A stretch of DNA of 64,000 nt, taken from DMER64 sp964554535 (GTDB lineage Bacteria; Bacteroidota; Bacteroidia; Bacteroidales; UBA932). The DNA lies in NCBI GenBank assembly GCA_964554535.1, contig CAZKPB010000011.1, positions 1-64,000 on the forward strand, written 5' to 3'. Positions 24,919-33,345 of the stretch are shown here, one piece after another. A program made the position numbers and the translations under genes. Under the pieces are notes generated by a model. It was not told the DNA's origin. It was given only the letters and a program-made list of their open reading frames with translations, and did no database searches. Position 1 is the first letter of the stretch; each line of letters opens with the position of its first letter.

Positions 24919-25494
24919 ATGAGTACTATTAAAGGAACAAAAACCGAACAAAACCTCCTTAAGGCTTTTGCCGGAGAATCACAGGCACGTAACCGCTATA
25001 CCTTCTTTGCCTCTGCCGCCAAAAAAGAAGGGTTTGAACAAATAGCCGGCGTTTTTACGGAAACGGCCGAACAGGAAAAAGAACACGCCAAGAAGTTCTT
25101 CAAATACCTGGAAGGCGGAGCGCTTGAAATTACCGCCACTTTCCCTGCAGGTATCATAGGTACTACCGCTCAGAACCTTAAGGCGGCCGCAGAAGGTGAA
25201 AATGAAGAATGGACCCTCTTGTATCCCGAGTTTGCCAAAGTGGCCGATGCTGAAGGTTTCCCCGTAATTGCAGCCACATTCCGCGCTATTGCCACTGTTG
25301 AGGCCGAACACGAGAAACGCTACAAACAACTTCTGGCGCGCGTGGAAAGCGGACACTTCTTTGAAAGAGAAGAAGAAATTGACTGGCAGTGCCGTAACTG
25401 CGGTTATGTAACCCGCGGCAAAAAAGCTCCGGAAACCTGTCCTTCCTGTCAGCATCCCCAGGCTTACTTTGAGCCTATGAAGAAAAATTACTAG
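24919..25494 (+). CDS. rbr: Rubrerythrin
   Basis: This 191-residue di-iron peroxidase detoxifies hydrogen peroxide in anaerobes. The four-helix diiron domain has KAFAGESQARNRY, ETAEQEKEHAKKF and IATVEAEHEKRY supplying the glutamate/histidine ligands. The C-terminal rubredoxin-like module has two CxxC pairs, CRNCG and CPSCQ. The gene is followed after 4 bases by hydF, so oxygen/peroxide defence and hydrogenase maturation appear co-expressed. Confidence 0.95.
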   Translation: MSTIKGTKTEQNLLKAFAGESQARNRYTFFASAAKKEGFEQIAGVFTETAEQEKEHAKKFFKYLEGGALEITATFPAGIIGTTAQNLKAAAEGENEEWTLLYPEFAKVADAEGFPVIAATFRAIATVEAEHEKRYKQLLARVESGHFFEREEEIDWQCRNCGYVTRGKKAPETCPSCQHPQAYFEPMKKNY

Positions 25495-25498
25495 TCTT

Positions 25499-26689
25499 AT
25501 GGCTATCCGTCCGCAAGTTGGGATTTTCGGTCGCAGAAACTCCGGAAAGAGTTCTCTGATTAATGTGCTTTGCGGCCAGGAAGTGGCTATAGTGTCGTCA
25601 GTGCCCGGAACCACCACGGATCCTTTGCGGAAAACGTTGGAGATTCCGGGCATTGGTCCTATAGTACTGATTGATACGGCCGGAATGGATGATGAAGGAC
25701 TTTTGGGTGAAAAACGAGTGCTCAAGAGCCGGGAAATCATTATGCAGGTCAACATGGCTATATTGATTTTTACCGAGAACTTTATCGGCCAGTACGAACG
25801 CAACCTCATTGACGACTTCAAGCAGCAGGAGGTTCCGTTTTTCATGGTCCACAACATGTCGGACAAGATATCCCTTGACCCCGAGGTGGCTATGGAAATT
25901 GCCCGCAATTACGGGGTGGATGTCATAGATTTCACTTGTAAGAATCCGGAGAATCTGGACAATTTGTTGACCCTTGTGGAAAAGAACCTGGGCCCGTCCC
26001 CCTTTCAGACTCATCCCATGCTGGACGGCCTGGTCACAGAAGGAGACACCGTACTGCTGGTATGTCCCATAGATGCCGAGGCCCCCGAAGGTCGTCTGAT
26101 TTTGCCCCAGGTGCAGGCCATCCGCGAAATTCTTGACCGCAAGGCCACCGCCGTGGTCATGCAACCCCACGGTGTGGCTCCATGGTTTGCCAAAGGCAAC
26201 CGTCCCAAACTGGTCATTACCGACAGCCAACTCTTTGGCAAGGTGGAATCTTTGATTCCCGCCAATCAACTGATGACCGGTTTCAGCCTGTTGCTGGCCC
26301 GGAGCAAAGGGGATTTCAATGCTTATATGGAAGGTACCCCCGCCATTGACCTTCTTAAGGACGGGGACCGCGTGCTGCTGCTTGAAGCCTGCACGCATCA
26401 TGCCACTTGTGAGGATATTGGCCGAGTGAAACTGCCCAAAATGTTGAAGGAATATACCGGCAAGGACCTCCGTTGCGAGCTGGTGTCCGGAATGGACAAC
26501 CCCAGGCGGCCGTTGAATCAGTATGCCCTCATGGTGCAGTGCGGCGGTTGTATGATTACCCAACGCCAGATGCTGGCCCGTTCCAAGGAGGCCCGTAAGG
26601 CGGGCGTCCCCATAACCAATTTCGGGATGGCCCTGTCCTATACACAGAAAGTCTTTCGACGCGCCATGGAACCTTTCCGCAACGCTTAA
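25499..26689 (+). CDS. hydF: [FeFe]-hydrogenase maturation GTPase HydF
   Basis: This 396-residue scaffold protein carries the di-iron subcluster to [FeFe]-hydrogenase. The GTPase domain has GRRNSGKS (11-18), TTTDP and DTAGMDDEG. The C-terminal cluster-binding domain has the CTHH and CGGCM motifs, the conserved ligand set of HydF. The GRRNxGKSS P-loop is typical. HydE, HydG and the hydrogenase are not in the window. The 3' end overlaps the convergent mnmD-like gene by 4 bases. Confidence 0.94.
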   Translation: MAIRPQVGIFGRRNSGKSSLINVLCGQEVAIVSSVPGTTTDPLRKTLEIPGIGPIVLIDTAGMDDEGLLGEKRVLKSREIIMQVNMAILIFTENFIGQYERNLIDDFKQQEVPFFMVHNMSDKISLDPEVAMEIARNYGVDVIDFTCKNPENLDNLLTLVEKNLGPSPFQTHPMLDGLVTEGDTVLLVCPIDAEAPEGRLILPQVQAIREILDRKATAVVMQPHGVAPWFAKGNRPKLVITDSQLFGKVESLIPANQLMTGFSLLLARSKGDFNAYMEGTPAIDLLKDGDRVLLLEACTHHATCEDIGRVKLPKMLKEYTGKDLRCELVSGMDNPRRPLNQYALMVQCGGCMITQRQMLARSKEARKAGVPITNFGMALSYTQKVFRRAMEPFRNA

Positions 26690-27438
26690 TCCGTTGCCGG
26701 AAAACAGGCGCGTACTATGTGACGTTTGCCTCCCACTCCGCTCAAGCGCGTGACTTCAAATCCGTTGTCACGCAATGCCTGTTTGACGCTGCCTTTTGAA
26801 CTGTAGGTGGTAAGTACGGTATCTGGCGCCAGATTGGTAGCCAGATACCCGAATGTTTCTTTGCTCCACAATTCGGGCTGGGCGTCGGGAGAAAACGCGT
26901 CGTAATACACCACGTTATATGGACCGGATGTCGCGGTAAAGGACCTGATGTCCGCTTTGTGCTTGATAAGGGTGAAGTACGGGGATAAGGTCACTGGTGT
27001 TTCCCACGGGGCAAGATGCAGGGCGGAAAACGCTTCTTCCGGTCCGTAATGCAGTTCTTTCCAGATTTTTTCTTCCAGGGGATACAGCTCCACCGCCTCA
27101 TAGACCACGGGACACTGTTTCCGGTTGGCATATTGGAAGGTAAGCCACGCGTTGAGCCCGGTACCGAACCCCATCTCAAAAAGGTGCACAGCCTCCGGAA
27201 AAGGGCCTTTCTGTGCCCGGGCCTCGCGCCGTTCCAGATAAAATTCCAAACCGTGGTGCAGGTATACGTGCAGCGCTTCCTGCACGGCACCCCCCACCGA
27301 GTGGTAGGTCTGGTCAAATTGCGTGGAGTGCAGGGTGACCGTCCCGTCCGCAGTGGGTACAAAAAACGCGCTATCTTTTAAGGATGCGCGTTTGTTCTCT
27401 GCGGGACAGCCAGGATTATTTCTTGCTGCGGTCACCAT
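26686..27438 (-). CDS. mnmD: tRNA methyltransferase MnmD (MnmC N-domain-like)
   Basis: This 250-residue SAM-dependent methyltransferase probably completes the mnm5 modification of wobble uridine in tRNA. The SAM site is EMGFGTGLNAWL, the conserved DAFSPDAQPELWSKE carries the acidic/Pro motif of the family, and TYSSKGSVKQALRDNGF is near the end. The FAD-dependent half of MnmC is missing, so it is the stand-alone MnmD form. Its ATG lies inside the last codons of rpmE2 (23-base overlap), suggesting coupling; there is no later in-frame ATG before conserved sequence. Confidence 0.82.
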   Translation of the reverse strand: MVTAARNNPGCPAENKRASLKDSAFFVPTADGTVTLHSTQFDQTYHSVGGAVQEALHVYLHHGLEFYLERREARAQKGPFPEAVHLFEMGFGTGLNAWLTFQYANRKQCPVVYEAVELYPLEEKIWKELHYGPEEAFSALHLAPWETPVTLSPYFTLIKHKADIRSFTATSGPYNVVYYDAFSPDAQPELWSKETFGYLATNLAPDTVLTTYSSKGSVKQALRDNGFEVTRLSGVGGKRHIVRACFPATD

Positions 27439-27670
27439 AACGACTTCTGAATTTATCTACGCGGCCGGCGGTGTCAACCAGTTTCATCTTACCGGTGTAG
27501 AAGGGGTGTGAAGTGTTGGAGATTTCCAGTTTGTATAAGGGAAATTCGTTACCGTCAATGTTCAACGTCTCTTTGGTGTTGACGCAAGAGCGGGTAATGA
27601 ATACGTGGTCGTTGGACATATCTTTGAAAGCAACCAATCTGTAAGCGTCCGGGTGAATTCCTTGTTTCAT
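27416..27670 (-). CDS. rpmE2: 50S ribosomal protein L31 type B
   Basis: This 84-residue protein begins MKQGIHPDAYRLVAFKD and contains TSHPFYTGKMKLVDTAGRVDKF, the L31 type-B pattern. The zinc-binding CxxC of type A is absent, in contrast to the zinc-type L32 in this window. The ATG at 27670 fits the family length; upstream codons in frame lie over the promoter. Confidence 0.95.
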   Translation of the reverse strand: MKQGIHPDAYRLVAFKDMSNDHVFITRSCVNTKETLNIDGNEFPLYKLEISNTSHPFYTGKMKLVDTAGRVDKFRSRYGDRSKK

Positions 27671-27711
27671 ATCTGTATTATTATTTGTTTCTTTTCTACT
27701 AATTTGGGCCG

Positions 27712-27742
27712 CAAATATAGAGATATTTTCATAATAATCAAA
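27712..27742 (-). promoter_or_regulatory. Promoter of rpmE2
   Basis: On the reverse strand TTTG (27742-27739), 19 bases, then TATATTTG (27719-27712): a full -33/-7 Bacteroidota promoter about 40 bases before the L31 start codon. Confidence 0.65.
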
Positions 27743-27750
27743 ATATACCG

Positions 27751-29133
27751 CTATTTTAACAGTGCTATAATTTCGGCGGCCAGACTTTCGGCGGTCTGTA
27801 CTTCGGGGGCCTCGGCATAGACACGCAGTATGGCTTCGGTGTTGGATTTGCGCAGGCATACCCATTTCTTCCCGGCTTCAAAATCTATGCGTAATCCGTC
27901 TACCGTGGTAAGGTCACAGTCTTTGTAGGCCTGTTTCACTTTTTCCAGCAGGGCGTCGGGGTCCATTCCGTCTTGCAGTTCCACACGGTTCTTGCTTATG
28001 TAATAGCGTGGGTAACTGTTGCGCAACGCGGTGGCGGTGCATTTTTTGTGTGCCAGGTGTGACAAGAACAGGGCCGTGCCAATAAGGGCATCGCGTCCCA
28101 GATGCAGTGAGGGCAGGATTACTCCGCCGTTGCCTTCTCCGCCAATCACACAGTGGTGTTTTTTGATGGCTTCCACCACATTCACTTCCCCTACGGCGCT
28201 GGCGGTGTAAGTACCGCCGTATTGGAGGGTGACGTCCTTGAGGGCGCGGGTGGAGGACAGATTGGAAACGGTATGCAGGGGCATTTGCCGGTCCCGGGCG
28301 GCATATTGGCCCAGCACGTAGTCGGCACAGGCCACCAGAGTGTATTCTTCCCCGAACATGCTACCGTCTTCACAGACAAAGGCCAGGCGGTCCACGTCGG
28401 GGTCCACGCTGATGCCCAACTGGGCCCCGTGGGCTGTCACGGCTTGCGAGAGATCCGTCAGGTGCGCCGGTAGCGGTTCCGGATTGTGGGCAAAATTGCC
28501 GGTGGGTTCGCAGTGGATGGGAATGCAGGTAACTCCCAGATTTTCCAGCAGGGTGGGCATGATGATTCCCCCCACGGAATTAATACCGTCCAGCACCACG
28601 GTAAAGGCCGCCCGGTAAATAGCTTCCACATCCACCAGCGGGTGGTTGAGTACGGCGTCAATGTGCTCTTGGGAATAATCGGCTAAGGAGTAAGTCCCCA
28701 GGCAATCCACCTCCACGTAGTGGAAGTCTTCCGTACCGGCAATCTCCAGCAGTTGTTCCCCCTTTGCCTTGCTCAAAAATTCGCCTTGGGCGTCCAGCAG
28801 TTTGAGGGCATTCCATTGTTTGGGATTGTGGCTGGCGGTGACAATAATGCCACCTTGCGCCTTGGCAAACACAACCGCCATTTCCGTCGTGGGGGTGCTG
28901 GCCAGGCCAATGTCAATGACGTGTATGCCGCAGGCGCGCAAGGTGCCGCAGACCAGTTGGCGTACCATATCTCCTGACAGGCGGGCGTCTCGGCCCACTA
29001 CCACGGTGCTCCCTTTTCCCACAAGAGAGGCGTAGGCACTGACAAAACGTACCGTATCTAAAGGAGAAAGGGATACTCCCGGCTTTCCGCCGATAGTACC
29101 CCTGATACCTGAGATGGATTTGATTAGGGTCAT
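27751..29133 (-). CDS. glmM: Phosphoglucosamine mutase-like phosphohexomutase
   Basis: This alpha-D-phosphohexomutase of about 460 residues is probably the enzyme interconverting glucosamine-6- and -1-phosphate for peptidoglycan and LPS. The phosphoserine loop is IVTASHNPKQWNALK (S101), the metal-binding loop VDPDVDRLAF, and the sugar-binding loop GEGNGGVI; the phosphate-binding loop near the end is RKSNTEAILRVYAEA. The ATG at 29133 (MTLIKSISGIRGT) is chosen. It lies 4 bases after the V-ATPase K gene on the same strand and may be the last gene of that operon. Phosphomannomutase/phosphoglucomutase specificity is possible. Confidence 0.85.
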   Translation of the reverse strand: MTLIKSISGIRGTIGGKPGVSLSPLDTVRFVSAYASLVGKGSTVVVGRDARLSGDMVRQLVCGTLRACGIHVIDIGLASTPTTEMAVVFAKAQGGIIVTASHNPKQWNALKLLDAQGEFLSKAKGEQLLEIAGTEDFHYVEVDCLGTYSLADYSQEHIDAVLNHPLVDVEAIYRAAFTVVLDGINSVGGIIMPTLLENLGVTCIPIHCEPTGNFAHNPEPLPAHLTDLSQAVTAHGAQLGISVDPDVDRLAFVCEDGSMFGEEYTLVACADYVLGQYAARDRQMPLHTVSNLSSTRALKDVTLQYGGTYTASAVGEVNVVEAIKKHHCVIGGEGNGGVILPSLHLGRDALIGTALFLSHLAHKKCTATALRNSYPRYYISKNRVELQDGMDPDALLEKVKQAYKDCDLTTVDGLRIDFEAGKKWVCLRKSNTEAILRVYAEAPEVQTAESLAAEIIALLK

Positions 29134-29137
29134 ATCC

Positions 29138-29596
29138 CTATTTTGGCATAGCCAGGAAGCACGATGCAAAGGCCAGAATGGCGTACAGTTCGGGGAATAC
29201 GGCCAATACCAGAGTGCTGCTGAATACGTTGTGTCCGTTGCTCATTTCCACAATACCGTTGGCGGCAATGGAAGCCTGTTTGATGGCGGAAATCCAGCCT
29301 ACAAAGCCCATGGCCAGACCTACGGCAAATACGGCCAGGCCCTGACCCAGAGTCAGTGCATCGCCCAAAGTAGTCACGGCGCCCAGGTTAAGGAAAAAAC
29401 CGGCAAAGCCGTACAGACCTTGAGTGGAAGGAAGGGCGCTCAGAATCATGGCCGAGCCAAAGATGTTAGGGTTTTTCTTAAGTGCGCTGACGGTGGCATT
29501 ACCGGCCATTACAACGCCAATTGCACTTCCAATACCGGAGAGACCCAGCATAAAGGCTAAGCCAATGTAAGCTAAAATTAAGGGTAAAGTGTTCAT
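29138..29596 (-). CDS. ntpK: V-type ATP synthase subunit K (membrane rotor)
   Basis: This 152-residue rotor subunit has four predicted helices, that is two fused hairpins as in NtpK. L55-P-S-T58-Q59 in the first hairpin, Q107 and E136 (FPELYAI) match the residues and spacing of the sodium site of Enterococcus hirae NtpK (L61, T64, Q65, Q110, E139). Only the second hairpin carries the carboxylate, as in V-type rotors. Na+ coupling is therefore the best prediction. It lies after subunit I on the same strand. Confidence 0.92.
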   Translation of the reverse strand: MNTLPLILAYIGLAFMLGLSGIGSAIGVVMAGNATVSALKKNPNIFGSAMILSALPSTQGLYGFAGFFLNLGAVTTLGDALTLGQGLAVFAVGLAMGFVGWISAIKQASIAANGIVEMSNGHNVFSSTLVLAVFPELYAILAFASCFLAMPK

Positions 29597-29626
29597 AGTT
29601 TTTAAGTTATTTTTATTAATTATTTT

Positions 29627-31408
29627 TTACTTGTTGTTTTTTAACGGCCTGTATTGTCTGCCGCCACCGGTAAAACCGACATTTTTATAAAATTCCACAA
29701 AGGTCAGACGCAAGGGGTGTACAAAAGCTCCCAGCGAGCTGAGCGCCAGTACCAGAGAGTGACCAAAGAGAAGAATAATAAGGGTAAACAGCCATCCTAC
29801 ATAGGGAACACCGGACAGGCTGAATGCGATCTTGTTCATAACCATTCCCAAAATACCTCCCGAGGTGCCCAGACCAAACAAACGGATGTAGGATAGCATA
29901 TCGCCGAATACACCGGTGATATCATACATGGCCCACAATCCGGGACCCACGCGTTTGTATATGGGACCTTCCGGTTTTGAGAAAAACAGAATGAGGATTA
30001 CGCTCAGAATCACCAGCGCCAAAGACACGTTCTTGGGCATGGCCAGGGAAGGTATGCTGGTAGATGCGTAGGCAATGGTGCACCAAACAATCAAAATGGC
30101 CCAGCCAAAGGAAGACAAGCCGTGTTGCCAGCCTTTGCGGATGCACAGGTCAATACCGCGCAGGATACGGGCAAAGACAATCTGGAACAATCCAAACAAA
30201 ATGGCAAACCAGAACATATTCATATCGGTCATCCGGAAGAGTACGTGCTGGTTGTTTACGGCCGGCCACCAGTCGGCAATCTTGGTTCCAAAAACCACCC
30301 CGGTGAGGGCGCCCATAAGTACAGTACCCAGACCCAGCAGGAAAACCAGGTTGAGGTAGCCTTTCATCTTGGGGACTATGAAGCGTCCCGCAATGCCCAG
30401 TGCCATAAAAATCAGTCCGTAGCCCATATCACCCAGACACAGGCCAAAGAACAGCATATAGAAGGGGGCAAAATACGGAGTCAGGTCAAGTTCGTTGTAA
30501 GTGGGGAGCATATACAGGTTGCCAATGGGTTCGTACAATCTAGCAAACCAATTGTTTTTCAACTTGATGGGCGGATTGTCCTCTTCGCAGGCAGCTGCGC
30601 TTTCATAATAGATGCATTCCTTTTCCAGAAAAGAATCAAACGTTATTTTCCGGTCTTTTGGAATAAATCCTGTAAGAATATCCAGGTGACCCTCCGCTTC
30701 TTTCCGGCTTCCGGCATTGGCAAGGTACAGGTCCAATTTGGAATGGACGGCGTCACATTCCGCTTTTAGGGCGGGATAGTATCCGGCCAGCAGGGTCAAC
30801 CTCTGTTGCACCTGTTCCAGCTCTTGTACTTTAGATTGCCAGCGTTCGGTAAGTACCTCGGCGGGCAGGGTGGGGAAGGGGGTTTCACTTACAGGGAAAG
30901 CATAGGGCTGATTGTCCGGGGTTTCCATCACCACAAAATAGGTGTTCCCGTTTTCCTCGTTCATTACCTGCAGGGGGTACAGGGTGCTCCATTGCGGGTC
31001 AACGCGTTTGGTAGGCACTATGTAGGCGTGCAGGGTCATCCCCATTTCATTGATTTTTTCAAGGTCTTCTTTGGTGAAGTTTCCCCACGGTGTGGCTGCA
31101 GCCAGCCCTTCGGCCAGCGAGTCAATTTCCACCTTGAGGTTGTCCTGTTTGGCAAACAGGGCCGTGGCTTCTTCAAACAAGGCGTGTGCCGTCCCGGTAT
31201 AGGTTTCCACGGGCGCGTTCAACTCTTTCAACTTGGACAGGCACTGCGTATAGGCGGCAATACGGTCTGCCATCTCTTTTGAGGCAGTGTCCACCGCTTT
31301 TTCCTCGCGGTTGATGTCTACCATACCCAAGTCCTGAATCTGGTTCAGAAACCCGGGGGTATCCTTGCTCAACAACACAAAGGAATATTTGGTCATTCTT
31401 GTAATCAT
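29627..31408 (-). CDS. ntpI: V-type ATP synthase subunit I (a-type stator)
   Basis: This 593-residue stator subunit has a coiled-coil-rich cytoplasmic N-terminal half (MTKYSFVLLSKDTPGFLNQIQDLGMV start, EQVQQRLTLLAGYYPAL) and a membrane half with about seven helices from residue 320 on, including FAPFYMLFFGLCLGDMGYG, FGDMLSYIRLFGLGTSGG and FGHSLVLALSSLGAFVHPLRL. The last segment carries the arginine faced by rotor carboxylates. It overlaps subunit D by 4 bases. Confidence 0.93.
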   Translation of the reverse strand: MITRMTKYSFVLLSKDTPGFLNQIQDLGMVDINREEKAVDTASKEMADRIAAYTQCLSKLKELNAPVETYTGTAHALFEEATALFAKQDNLKVEIDSLAEGLAAATPWGNFTKEDLEKINEMGMTLHAYIVPTKRVDPQWSTLYPLQVMNEENGNTYFVVMETPDNQPYAFPVSETPFPTLPAEVLTERWQSKVQELEQVQQRLTLLAGYYPALKAECDAVHSKLDLYLANAGSRKEAEGHLDILTGFIPKDRKITFDSFLEKECIYYESAAACEEDNPPIKLKNNWFARLYEPIGNLYMLPTYNELDLTPYFAPFYMLFFGLCLGDMGYGLIFMALGIAGRFIVPKMKGYLNLVFLLGLGTVLMGALTGVVFGTKIADWWPAVNNQHVLFRMTDMNMFWFAILFGLFQIVFARILRGIDLCIRKGWQHGLSSFGWAILIVWCTIAYASTSIPSLAMPKNVSLALVILSVILILFFSKPEGPIYKRVGPGLWAMYDITGVFGDMLSYIRLFGLGTSGGILGMVMNKIAFSLSGVPYVGWLFTLIILLFGHSLVLALSSLGAFVHPLRLTFVEFYKNVGFTGGGRQYRPLKNNK

Positions 31409-32010
31409 ACTTCTTCCTCCTCTTCTAACTGATGACGTACTTTTACAATTTTCTGGGAGGCCTTGGACAGGTTCTCTTCGTCTTCCATATAACGCTTGAT
31501 CTTGCGGATGGCTTCCTGATATCCGGGAATCTGTACTTTCTCATACAGGTTCACCTTCTGCGTGGTTTTCTTGCGCGCAAAGTCAAGCAGTTCCTTCTTT
31601 TGCAGGTAAATCTCGCTTTCTATTCCCAACTGGGCCAGTTGCTGGAGTATCTGAACGCCTTGCGCGTACCATTGCGGGCTTGAGAAAAGTGAGAAAGGTT
31701 TTACATCGTAGATAACTTGTTTTAAAGAAGGGGTCTTAAGACCGGCCACTTTCACGGTTTCCAGTTCCACATCCTTTACGGATATCAGACCGGGGGTAAA
31801 CTCGTTCCAGAGAGCCGCCATATTCTGGTAAGACTCCAAGGCCTTGTCCAGTTCTGCCAACAACTGGTCGGAGCGTTGTTTGGCACGCTTCACCTCCAAA
31901 CGGAGCGCACTCTCTTTGTTCTTGAGGGTGGGCAACGTTTTCTGACGTACCTTGAGTTGTTTGCTCAAGGCGGTGAGCGACGTTTTGTTAAACTGGTATT
32001 TAATGGCCAT
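31405..32010 (-). CDS. ntpD: V-type ATP synthase subunit D (central stalk)
   Basis: This 201-residue, largely coiled-coil protein starts with MAIKYQFNKTSLTALSKQLKVRQKTLPTLKNKESALR, the NtpD/AtpD pattern (long N- and C-terminal helices). It is the axle linking the A3B3 head to the rotor. It follows subunit B by 11 bases and overlaps subunit I, consistent with one polycistronic message. Confidence 0.92.
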   Translation of the reverse strand: MAIKYQFNKTSLTALSKQLKVRQKTLPTLKNKESALRLEVKRAKQRSDQLLAELDKALESYQNMAALWNEFTPGLISVKDVELETVKVAGLKTPSLKQVIYDVKPFSLFSSPQWYAQGVQILQQLAQLGIESEIYLQKKELLDFARKKTTQKVNLYEKVQIPGYQEAIRKIKRYMEDEENLSKASQKIVKVRHQLEEEEEV

Positions 32011-32021
32011 AACAGGTAGTA

Positions 32022-33341
32022 TTAGTTATTGGGCCAGTATTTGTTGATGAGGTCTTCACGGATGCTGACCTCGGCCTTGTTGAAGTATTTGGCAAGCAGA
32101 CTCCACGCGCGGTCAATCATTTCCGTGGTGTCAATGTTTACATCAATAGCCAGCAGGCTGCGGGAGTAGTCTTTTGCAAAGTCAAGGGCGCGCAGGTCGT
32201 AGTCGCTCAAGTCAAAACCGTTTTCGAGTTTGGTCTTGGCGTCGGCTGCGTCCGCATACAGACGGATAGCCGTATTCATTACCTGGTTGTGGTCTTCACG
32301 TGTCTGTTTGCCAATTACCAATTGTTTCAGACGGGATAGTGAGCGGAACGGGTCCACAATGACCTTGCCGGTGTCGGAATCGGTACGAAGGAACAACTGT
32401 CCTTCCGTAATATACCCGGTGTTGTCGGGAATGGCGTGGGTAATATCTCCGCCGTTGAGGGTGGTTACGGCAATAATTGTAATGGAACCTCCGGTAGGCA
32501 ACTGTACGGCTTTTTCATAAATCTTGGCCAGGTCGGAGTACAGAGAACCGGGCATAGAGTCCTTGGAAGGAATCTGGTCCATACGGTTACTTACAATACT
32601 CAGGGCGTCGGCGTAAAGTGTCATGTCGGTAAGCAGTACCAGTACTTTCTCGTTTTTGTCAACGGCAAAATATTCGGCAGCGGCCAGCGCCATGTCGGGA
32701 ATCAGCAGACGTTCTACGGGCGGCTGGTCGGTGGTGTTCACAAAGCTGATGATCTTGGACAGTTTGCCTGCATTTTCAAACGACTGTTTGAAGTACAGGT
32801 AGTCATCGTTGCTCAGACCCATACCGCCCAGAATGATCTTGTCTACATCGGCACGCAAGGCCACGGTGGCCATTACCTGGTTGTACGGTTGGTCGGGGTC
32901 GGCAAAGAAAGGAATCTTCTGCCCGGAAACCAAGGTGTTGTTAAGGTCTATTCCGGCAATCCCGGTAGGGATAAGTTGAGAGGGCTGTCTGCGTTTGTAA
33001 GGGTTTACGGACGGACCGCCAATTTCACGGTGTTCGCCTTCCACAGCCGGGCCTCCGTCAATGGGTTGGCCGTAGGCGTTGAAGAAACGACCGGAAAGAT
33101 CGTCACTTACGTTCAATGAAGGAGCTTCTCCCCAGAATACCACTTCGGAATTGGTGGCGATACCTTCCGTACCGGCAAAAACCTGCAGGGTAATCTGGTC
33201 TCCTTTAATTTTAACTACTTGAGCCAAACGGCCGGCAACGGTAGCCAATTCGTCATTGGCCACACCTTCCGCGCGGAGCATAACGGTTGCTTTGGTTATA
33301 CCCTCAAGGCGCGTATATATACGTTGAAATGCTTGTGACAT
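32022..33341 (-). CDS. ntpB: V-type ATP synthase subunit B
   Basis: This 439-residue non-catalytic head subunit has an N-terminal beta barrel and then GIAGIDLNNTLVSGQKIPFFADPDQPYNQ, where the P-loop of subunit A is replaced, as expected for B. VLVLLTDMTLYADALSIVSNR, SMPGSLYSDLAKIYEKA and GSITIIAVTTLNGGDITHAIPDNTGYITEGQ are family segments. It starts 4 bases downstream of subunit A. Confidence 0.95.
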   Translation of the reverse strand: MSQAFQRIYTRLEGITKATVMLRAEGVANDELATVAGRLAQVVKIKGDQITLQVFAGTEGIATNSEVVFWGEAPSLNVSDDLSGRFFNAYGQPIDGGPAVEGEHREIGGPSVNPYKRRQPSQLIPTGIAGIDLNNTLVSGQKIPFFADPDQPYNQVMATVALRADVDKIILGGMGLSNDDYLYFKQSFENAGKLSKIISFVNTTDQPPVERLLIPDMALAAAEYFAVDKNEKVLVLLTDMTLYADALSIVSNRMDQIPSKDSMPGSLYSDLAKIYEKAVQLPTGGSITIIAVTTLNGGDITHAIPDNTGYITEGQLFLRTDSDTGKVIVDPFRSLSRLKQLVIGKQTREDHNQVMNTAIRLYADAADAKTKLENGFDLSDYDLRALDFAKDYSRSLLAIDVNIDTTEMIDRAWSLLAKYFNKAEVSIREDLINKYWPNN

Positions 33342-33345
33342 AATA

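Noticed and set aside
25598..26563. 321-residue reverse ORF opposite hydF
   Set aside because: Antisense shadow; the forward protein has all HydF motifs.
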